From Thermanaerovibrio velox DSM 12556 (GTDB lineage Bacteria > Synergistota > Synergistia > Synergistales > Synergistaceae), in contig NZ_CM001377.1 of assembly GCF_000237825.1 (NCBI RefSeq), positions 1,116,001 to 1,180,000 on the forward strand: a DNA stretch of 64,000 bases, in the 5' to 3' direction. The position numbers were made by a program, and so were the translations under genes. The notes beneath the pieces were generated by a model, which had not been told where the DNA came from, ran no database searches, and saw only the letters and a list, made by a program, of their open reading frames with translations. Of this stretch, positions 58,132 to 64,000 are shown in pieces (position 1 is the first letter of the stretch; each line of letters begins with the position of its first letter).

Positions 58132-59949
58132 CTAGAAGTGAAGCTGGTAAGTGCCGGGCTTTAGGTAATAGACCAACTCCATCACCTTGTCCTTGTCCCT
58201 CAGCATGCCGTAGGCGTTTATGAGCTCGAAGAGCTTCTTGGTATCAGGCCTATGGAGAAACGCCTGGTACAGTATGTCAGCCCCCTTGCGGAAGACCACC
58301 GGGTCCTTGAGATAACGCCCAAGCGCCAAGAAGTAGTACCCCCGCTGCTCCTCCGCCTCCTCCCGGGTCATGATGTGGCTTACCGCCTTGTTGACATATA
58401 CAAGCTTGGAGTTAGGATCATTCATCTTGCTGGCGAGCAGAAGCATTCGATCCCCCACATAACCGTCCGCCAGGTACGTAAGTCCCAACAGGGCAACCAC
58501 CATCCAGGCAGCCCCAAAAACCCTGGTGACCCACTGGTTCCTGATCCCGTTGAACCAGGACTCCCGAGGCAAAAGCGTCCTCGCAGAAACCGCAAGGGCA
58601 AAGGCAAGCCATATCACGTTCTCCACCCGGTGAAACGGGCGGCTGAACAGCGCATCCGTGGCCACTATGAACGCCATCCCGCAAGCCCAAGCACAGTACA
58701 ACGGCACCTCGTCACCCTTCAACAGCGACCAGAAGAAGCCCCTAAGCCACCAAGCCATGGCCAAGGCCAAGAGAACTCCCCCTATGACGCCGAACTCCGC
58801 CAGCCACTGAAGGTATTCGTTGTGCGCCCAAAGGGTGTACTGCCAAAGCCCGTCGGGGTAACGGTCGAACATCAGCCTCTGACCCGCCAGGTAGTGCAGC
58901 TTAAACTGCCCAAGCCCCACCCCCTTAATGGGATGAAACTTGAAGACCTCCCAGCTGCTGCGCCATATCCCAATGCGCCCCGCCAGGCTGGTGGGGTTCT
59001 CAACCATGTCCGCAGCCTTGTTTAAAAGCGCCTGGGAACGGCTTAACCCCATGTGCCCAGCCCCAAGGGTTGCGGCCAACATCAGCCCCATAACCAAAAC
59101 ACCTATACCCATCCTCCGCAAAAGGACGGACCTCCTGGCCGGGAAGTTCCTAACCACCATTAAGGCCAGGACAACCACCCCAGCAATAAACGAAACTATC
59201 CCGCCCCTAGCGGTGGAGTTCCAAAACCCCCAACCGTTAAGCGCAAGCAAAGCCAAGTTCAACGGCTCCATCCACCTGCGCCTCGGGGGAACCTCCGAAT
59301 GTGACACGTGAAGGTAAACGCCGCAGAAACAAGCCATGGCGGACCAAAGCCCGAACATCTCCTGCTGGGCGGTGTTACCCACGTAGTTGCCCGGGGCGTT
59401 CAATATGAACGAGAAGGGGACCTGGCTCAACCGGGTCTGGACCTCCGCAAAAACCACGTTAAGCCCGCAGTTCACTATGGCAAGCCACAGGAAAACCCTA
59501 AGATCCCCCTCCCCCCGGAAGGCGTTATAGGCCACGAAGTAGAACGCCACAAGACCTCCCAGGGCAAACCACTCACGAATGAACGTGGGCAGCGATTTGA
59601 TGCCCCCAAAAAGGGGCTGCACCGACGCCCAAAGGATCACCAAAAGCCACATGCACCCCAAGGTATCAACCATGAAACCGGACCTCTCGGGCCCCCGCCT
59701 CATAACGGACCAGCCGGCCACCACGGAAAGCACCGCCACCGGCACCATGGTCACAATCCACTTGAGCAGATGGAGGGGATCGTAAAACAGGAACCCGGAG
59801 AAGACCAGGTTGGGGATGCCAAGGGTTATCCCCCCCAGGAGCAGGAAGAGACCAGGGGGCACGAGCCCCCCCGCGGAAGCCCCTATCAAGTCGGATGAAG
59901 CAGATCCACCGGCCTCAAGGCTTCCCGATAACCTAACCCTTGGAGTCAT
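58132..59949 (-). CDS. O-antigen ligase (Wzy_C/WaaL) family membrane protein
   Basis: 605-residue polytopic protein with about 12 spans. The family loop WAHNEYLQWLAEFGVIGG with its conserved His follows GVGLGQFKLHYL. A soluble C-terminal part (about 500-605) looks TPR-like. Known members join O-antigen to lipid A core or transfer glycans to proteins such as pilins. No LPS genes lie nearby, and it sits between parB and DUF3084. ATG 59949 follows AAGGAGG. Substrate unknown. Confidence 0.85.
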   Translation of the reverse strand: MTPRVRLSGSLEAGGSASSDLIGASAGGLVPPGLFLLLGGITLGIPNLVFSGFLFYDPLHLLKWIVTMVPVAVLSVVAGWSVMRRGPERSGFMVDTLGCMWLLVILWASVQPLFGGIKSLPTFIREWFALGGLVAFYFVAYNAFRGEGDLRVFLWLAIVNCGLNVVFAEVQTRLSQVPFSFILNAPGNYVGNTAQQEMFGLWSAMACFCGVYLHVSHSEVPPRRRWMEPLNLALLALNGWGFWNSTARGGIVSFIAGVVVLALMVVRNFPARRSVLLRRMGIGVLVMGLMLAATLGAGHMGLSRSQALLNKAADMVENPTSLAGRIGIWRSSWEVFKFHPIKGVGLGQFKLHYLAGQRLMFDRYPDGLWQYTLWAHNEYLQWLAEFGVIGGVLLALAMAWWLRGFFWSLLKGDEVPLYCAWACGMAFIVATDALFSRPFHRVENVIWLAFALAVSARTLLPRESWFNGIRNQWVTRVFGAAWMVVALLGLTYLADGYVGDRMLLLASKMNDPNSKLVYVNKAVSHIMTREEAEEQRGYYFLALGRYLKDPVVFRKGADILYQAFLHRPDTKKLFELINAYGMLRDKDKVMELVYYLKPGTYQLHF

Positions 59950-59976
59950 CGAGCATTGCCTCCTTCATGTCCACCA

Positions 59977-61077
59977 CTATCTCCACCACCATGACGCTCT
60001 GGGCAAGCTCCTTGACCTGCCATTGGGCAGGAAGACCCCGGTTCTGTGCTTGCTCACCAACGCTGCCAACTCCCGGAGCAGGTCACCGGCAGGTCCCGCC
60101 GCAGCCTGGGACTCCTGCTCATCCCTATGGGCAACCCGCTTCTTCTGGGCCTTCTGCTCCCCCCCGGTTTTAAGCCCCACTATCCGCTCCAGGTCCCGAA
60201 CGTTGAGCTCCTCCTCGATCACCCGGTAAGCAAGATCCCGCTGCTCCTCAAGGGGCACCGAGAGCAGCGATCTCGCGTGACGCTCGCTCAGCCGGCCCGA
60301 CACCACCAGCTCCTGCACCTCGGGATCCAACTTAAGCAGCCTTATCTTGTTGGCCACCGCAGCCTGGGACCTTCCCAACCGCTTGGCAAGCTCCCCCTGG
60401 CTCCAGCCGGTCTTCTCCAAAAGGTCCTGCAGGCACCGAGCCTCCTCCACCGCAGAGAGGTTCTTCCTCTGAAGGTTCTCCACCAAGGCCAGCAGCTGCT
60501 GGGAGTGGGGATCCACCTCCACTATCAAGGCCGGAACCCTCTCAAGCCCCGCCTCCCTGGCAGCCCGAAGCCTGCGCTCTCCCGCCACCAGCTCGTAACC
60601 GTTCTCCACCGGCCGGACCAGCAATGGCTGGAGGACCCCAACCTGCCTTATGGAGTCCGCAAGCTCCCGTATCTCCTCCTCATCCAGCATCAACCGGGGC
60701 TGATACGGGTTCGGCCTTATACGGTCAACCGGTATCATCTCGAGCCCCTCAGAAGGCACCCCCACCGGGGGCAGGGGGAACGACTGGACCTCATCGGGAG
60801 GGGGCAGCAATATCCCCTCCTCCGCAGAGCTGACGGGGGCATCCCCCAAGGCCCCTACCAAATTTGAAGCCCCTTGCCCCAAAGAATCTCCACCCTGGGC
60901 AGGGGCGTAACGGTCCACCAGCTCCTCCGCCGCCTTAAGTGCCTCCTCAAGCTTGGAATCTATACGATGCTTAGCCTCCTCCGGGGGCAACGAGGATTCC
61001 CCAACCCCCTGAGGCTCCTCCTCCTTCTGGGGGGTCCTAAGAAAACGCAGAACATCCCACATCTTGTCCACCGCCAA
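59977..61077 (-). CDS. parB: ParB/Spo0J-type chromosome partition protein, C-terminus doubtful
   Basis: 366 residues. A long, acidic N-terminal linker (about 1-105) precedes the ParB domain: IPVDRIRPNPYQPR, the CTP-binding GERRLRAAREAGLERVPALI, ENLQRKNLSAVEEA, and a helix-turn-helix TGWSQGELAKRLGRSQAAVANKIRLLKL. The last 14 residues (RSRSLPRASWWWR) do not look coded; a one-base shift gives QVKELAQSVMVVEIVVDMKE and 8 more residues with good codon use. A lost C near 60026 is suspected. No parA is adjacent. TTG 61077 follows GGAGG by 8 bp. Confidence 0.88.
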   Translation of the reverse strand: MAVDKMWDVLRFLRTPQKEEEPQGVGESSLPPEEAKHRIDSKLEEALKAAEELVDRYAPAQGGDSLGQGASNLVGALGDAPVSSAEEGILLPPPDEVQSFPLPPVGVPSEGLEMIPVDRIRPNPYQPRLMLDEEEIRELADSIRQVGVLQPLLVRPVENGYELVAGERRLRAAREAGLERVPALIVEVDPHSQQLLALVENLQRKNLSAVEEARCLQDLLEKTGWSQGELAKRLGRSQAAVANKIRLLKLDPEVQELVVSGRLSERHARSLLSVPLEEQRDLAYRVIEEELNVRDLERIVGLKTGGEQKAQKKRVAHRDEQESQAAAGPAGDLLRELAALVSKHRTGVFLPNGRSRSLPRASWWWR

Positions 61078-61153
61078 GGGAAGACCCTCCTTTTACGCCG
61101 CCTGGGGCACCTAGCTTATAAGCTCATAAAACCAAGGGGCGGGACCTCCGCCC

Positions 61154-62497
61154 TTAACCATACCGCCTCTCGAGGCTCTCAAACTTGGCAAACTCCTTAA
61201 GGAACACCAGATCCACCTTCCCGGTAGGACCATTCCTGTGCTTCGCCACTATGGCCTCCGCCTGTATGTTGGTATCCGCCTGATCTCGGTCATAGTAACC
61301 AGGACGATACAGCAATATCACCAGGTCCGCGTCCTGCTCTATGGCACCGCTGTCCCTCAAGTCCGACAGCTGAGGCCTCTTGTCATTGCGAAGCTCCACC
61401 GCCCGGGACAGCTGCGAAAGGGCCAACACCGGCACGTCAAACTCCCTTGCTATACCCTTCAAAGCCCTGGATATCTCCGCCACTTCCTGCTGCTTGTTGT
61501 CCACCCGGCCAGGCAGGCTCATAAGCTGAAGATAGTCTACCACCACAAGGCCCAAATCCCCATAGCGGGCCTTGAAACGCCTGCAGCGGGCCCGCATCTC
61601 CAGGGTGGACAACATGGAACTGTCGTCTATGTACAAGGGGGCCTCACTCAACATGCCCGCCGCACGGGCCAGCTTCTCCCATGAGCTCTCCGGGAAACGG
61701 CCGGTCCTAAGATCGTGAATGTTCACCCCCGCCTCAGCGCCCAACAACCGTTGGGCCAACTGCTCCGCCCCCATCTCCAGGCTGAACACCAGCACCGGCG
61801 TCTTCGCCCGGATCGCCGCGTTCTGGGCTATGTTCAGCGCAAAGGCGGTCTTACCCATGGACGGCCTGGCGGCCAAAATGTTCAAGCTCCCGGGCTGAAG
61901 CCCCCCAGTAAGCCGGTCAAAGTCCTCAAAACCCGTGGGCACCCCGGTGACCAAACTACCGGAGTTAAAGCGATCCTCTATCTGACGAAACGTCTCTCCC
62001 AAAACGGACCTCAAGGGCTTAACAGCCACCCCAGAGGCCCCAGTGCCTATCTCAAAGACCAGGCGCTCCGCCTCGTCCAATATATCCTCCTTATCCCGGT
62101 CCTCCTGGTAACCGAGCCGGGCAATCTCCCCCCCAACCTGTATGAGGCGCCGGTGAACCGCCTTGTCCTTCACCATGCGAGCATGGTACTCCGCATTGGC
62201 AGTGGTGGTCACCGAGTCCGTCAGGGCAAACACAAAGGCTTCCCCGCCGATCCTCTCCAAGAGCCCCTTAGCCTTTACCTCATCCAGAAACGTAAGGACA
62301 TCCACCGGCTTGTCCTTGCGAGCCATGTCCTGGATCAGCTCGAATATGAGCCGGTGCCGCTGATCGTAAAAGTCCTGGGGGTTCAGGGTCTCCGTAACCG
62401 CCAGCATGGCCTCCCTCTCCAGGAGGCAGGCCCCCAAGGCGGCCCGCTCAGCCTCCAGGTTATGAGGGGGGATCCTATCAAAAGAGGGCTCCGCCAA
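61154..62497 (-). CDS. dnaB: Replicative DNA helicase DnaB
   Basis: 447-residue hexameric helicase. N-terminal DnaB domain (IPPHNLEAERAALGACLL), then a RecA-like domain with Walker A RPSMGKTAFALN, VLVFSLEMGAEQLAQR, VVVDYLQLM, and SQLSRAVELRNDKRPQLSDLRDSGAIEQDADLV. All typical. It follows rplI by 4 bp; the order DUF2232-rplI-dnaB matches Firmicutes. Confidence 0.97.
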   Translation of the reverse strand: MAEPSFDRIPPHNLEAERAALGACLLEREAMLAVTETLNPQDFYDQRHRLIFELIQDMARKDKPVDVLTFLDEVKAKGLLERIGGEAFVFALTDSVTTTANAEYHARMVKDKAVHRRLIQVGGEIARLGYQEDRDKEDILDEAERLVFEIGTGASGVAVKPLRSVLGETFRQIEDRFNSGSLVTGVPTGFEDFDRLTGGLQPGSLNILAARPSMGKTAFALNIAQNAAIRAKTPVLVFSLEMGAEQLAQRLLGAEAGVNIHDLRTGRFPESSWEKLARAAGMLSEAPLYIDDSSMLSTLEMRARCRRFKARYGDLGLVVVDYLQLMSLPGRVDNKQQEVAEISRALKGIAREFDVPVLALSQLSRAVELRNDKRPQLSDLRDSGAIEQDADLVILLYRPGYYDRDQADTNIQAEAIVAKHRNGPTGKVDLVFLKEFAKFESLERRYG

Positions 62498-62501
62498 AAC
62501 C

Positions 62502-62942
62502 CTAAGCCTCCACTGAAAGGAGCATCTCCGCCTCTACCCCTGGGTAAAGCCTCACCTTGAAGCGGTACTCCCCAACCTGCTTGACCTGATCCATCTTCAC
62601 GTCCCTCTTGTCCACCTTGATCCCGTGCTGGGCCTCTATCGCATCCGCCACCTGCTGAGCGGTCACCGCACCGAACAGCTTTCCAGATTCACCCGCGGAG
62701 GCCTTGACCACCACCCTTTTGCCCCCTAAGGCCGCGGCGTTCTCCTTGGCCTGCGCCATAAGCTTCGCCTCCCGGGCGGCACTGTTCCTGCGCTTCTCCT
62801 CTATCTCCTTGAGCTTACCGGCAGTGGCCTCCTCCGCCAAACCCCTAGGCAGCAAAAAGTTCCGGAAGTACCCATCGGATACCTCCACCACATCGCCCTT
62901 CCGGCCCAGCTTGCTCACATCCTCCTTGAGAACCGCCTTCAA
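62502..62942 (-). CDS. rplI: 50S ribosomal protein L9
   Basis: 146 residues, MKAVLKEDVSKLGRKGDVVEVSDGYFRNFLLPRGLA (start), a long central helix, and the C-terminal RNA-binding domain (GKLFGAVTAQQVADAI). TTG 62942 overlaps the end of the DUF2232 gene by 4 bp. Cotranscribed with dnaB. Confidence 0.97.
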   Translation of the reverse strand: MKAVLKEDVSKLGRKGDVVEVSDGYFRNFLLPRGLAEEATAGKLKEIEEKRRNSAAREAKLMAQAKENAAALGGKRVVVKASAGESGKLFGAVTAQQVADAIEAQHGIKVDKRDVKMDQVKQVGEYRFKVRLYPGVEAEMLLSVEA

Positions 62943-63898
62943 GACACATCACCTCCGAAACGGGTCCTAAAATCCCACCATATGTCCAAAAGCCCAACCA
63001 TTATGGCACCCCCAGACAGGAGGGGCACCAGCACCAACAGCGCCACCAACAGAAACCTCAACCCCCTGGAGATCCCTCGGCGCCTTAAAAAGTACCATAT
63101 AACCGCCACACCCTGAAGGAAGAAAAGCATCTGAAGTATGATCCGAAGGTTCAGCGCCCCCTGGGCCAACACACCGCCCCCTTCAGACCCTGCCGCCACG
63201 GACAAGACCACGGAAAAGAGAAAGGCCCAGAGAACGCTCCTGGGAAACCGCCACCGGGAAAACTCGGGCAAGGGAGGCAATGCACCCATGGAAACCCTGC
63301 GGGCCACCACGCGGGTCACCGTGTACGAAAGATAGGTATCCAAGGCAGATGCCATGGTTATCAGGGCGGGGAACATGTCCGGCAACATCCGGAAGGTCTG
63401 CATCAACTGGGCCTTAACCTGCTCAAGAGACTTCCGATCCATTCCGTGGCTGGCGTAAAACCGAAACACCCGATCCACTATCTCCTCCATCTGGGCAGGA
63501 TCTCCAAGGGAAAAGGGGTTCACCCCGGTGAGCTTAACCATCACCGCCACAAGGGCCAGCTTGCTGACCAGGGATATCAGGATCCCATAGAAAAGGATCT
63601 CCAGACCCCTCCTGTTACCCTTAGCCAGAGCCCCCAGCCCTATGCCAAGAACCCCAAAACCAAGGAAGAAAAAAAGCCCCCCCTGAACGCCGAGGAAAAG
63701 GACTGAGACCAGTGATGCCACGGACATCCCAAGCACCGCGTTCTTAAGACTGTGCCTCAGCCCAAGGATCACCAAGGGTGCAGGACACAACAGGGTAATA
63801 AAGGCTCCCGCCACGGGGATGAAGTTGCTGGCCAGGAAAAGGGCCGCCCCAAGGGCAGAGAGAAGGGCCGACTCCACCAACGACCTTATGGGTGTCAT
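62939..63898 (-). CDS. DUF2232 (YybS-like) membrane protein
   Basis: 319-residue polytopic protein with about 8 spans; LVESALLSALGAALFLASNFIPVAGAF at the start and a cytoplasmic or periplasmic loop near 150-200. It matches DUF2232/YybS, found before rplI in Bacillus. Its fold resembles S-component-like transporters, but no substrate is known. ATG 63898 follows GGGGGGAC; the frame stays open to 63982 without similarity. The 100 bp beyond, to the window end, hold no gene I recognise. Confidence 0.87.
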   Translation of the reverse strand: MTPIRSLVESALLSALGAALFLASNFIPVAGAFITLLCPAPLVILGLRHSLKNAVLGMSVASLVSVLFLGVQGGLFFFLGFGVLGIGLGALAKGNRRGLEILFYGILISLVSKLALVAVMVKLTGVNPFSLGDPAQMEEIVDRVFRFYASHGMDRKSLEQVKAQLMQTFRMLPDMFPALITMASALDTYLSYTVTRVVARRVSMGALPPLPEFSRWRFPRSVLWAFLFSVVLSVAAGSEGGGVLAQGALNLRIILQMLFFLQGVAVIWYFLRRRGISRGLRFLLVALLVLVPLLSGGAIMVGLLDIWWDFRTRFGGDVS

Positions 63899-64000
63899 AT
63901 CTGTCCCCCCAAAAGCAAAGAAGAGCTGCGGGCAAAGCCCCAAAAAGACCGATGGGGAGCTTTCGCCCCCCACCTGCCGCAACCTAAGGATCCAAAAGGA

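Overview
The window looks like a chromosomal segment of an anaerobic, motile, diderm bacterium. I infer a member of Synergistota (Thermanaerovibrio/Aminomonas-like) with moderate confidence. The pointers are GC-rich codon use with many TTG and GTG starts behind strong GGAGG sites, amino-acid transport and catabolism genes, and diderm markers (Skp/OmpH-like chaperone, O-antigen-ligase-like protein). Many gene orders match Firmicutes: rpmH-rnpA-yidD-yidC-jag, comFC-yvyF-flgM-flgN-flgK-flgL-fliW-csrA, and DUF2232-rplI-dnaB. I see no rRNA, tRNA, CRISPR array, insertion sequence or prophage.

Region 1 (1-12.2 kb) is the most unusual. After an HtrA protease come five tightly overlapping genes: a 33-residue membrane peptide, an SSS sodium symporter, a membrane histidine kinase, an NtrC-type sigma-54 activator and a short, divergent sigma-54 factor. 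About 230 bp after the sigma gene lies a well-spaced -24/-12 promoter (TGGCA-N6-TTGCA, 7209-7224) with GTGCG/CGCAC dyads about 100 bp upstream of the expected start. It reads into an NRAMP-related transporter, the 5-oxoprolinase genes pxpB, pxpC and pxpA, and a DUF1445 gene, and the unit closes with a strong terminator. I infer that the five-gene unit is a transporter-coupled sensor resembling a split CbrA/CbrB, with its own sigma factor, and that it controls 5-oxoproline use.

Region 2 (12.2-24.8 kb) is mostly core genes: jag, yidC, yidD, rnpA, rpmH; rpsT divergent; holA, leuS; slipin and NfeD; radA. It then has a redox/signalling set: PHP, DRTGG, a [FeFe]-hydrogenase-like Fe-S protein, an RsbW-like ATPase and a second DRTGG.

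Region 3 (24.8-32.5 kb) is transport: a Liv-type binding protein, a second SSS symporter, an adenosine-specific-kinase family protein, livHMGF without its own binding protein, a Skp-like chaperone and a DUF3343 protein.

Region 4 (32.5-54.8 kb) is flagellar. A nine-gene sugar operon (aldo-keto reductase, amidotransferase with HisH/HisF partners, GNAT, SpsF, class III aminotransferase, PseB, PseC) lies beside flaG, a 781-residue flagellin, a Maf-type glycosyltransferase, csrA, fliW, an enormous flgL, a large flgK, flgN, flgM, yvyF and comFC. Two sigma-28 promoters share one architecture, before flgM and before flagellin. The flagellin leader has GGA motifs suited to CsrA, so FlgM/sigma-28 and FliW/CsrA control appear to be layered here.

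Region 5 (54.8-64 kb) holds metK, a GNAT, a small zinc-ribbon protein, DUF3084, an O-antigen-ligase-like protein, parB (its C-terminus looks frameshifted), dnaB, rplI and DUF2232.
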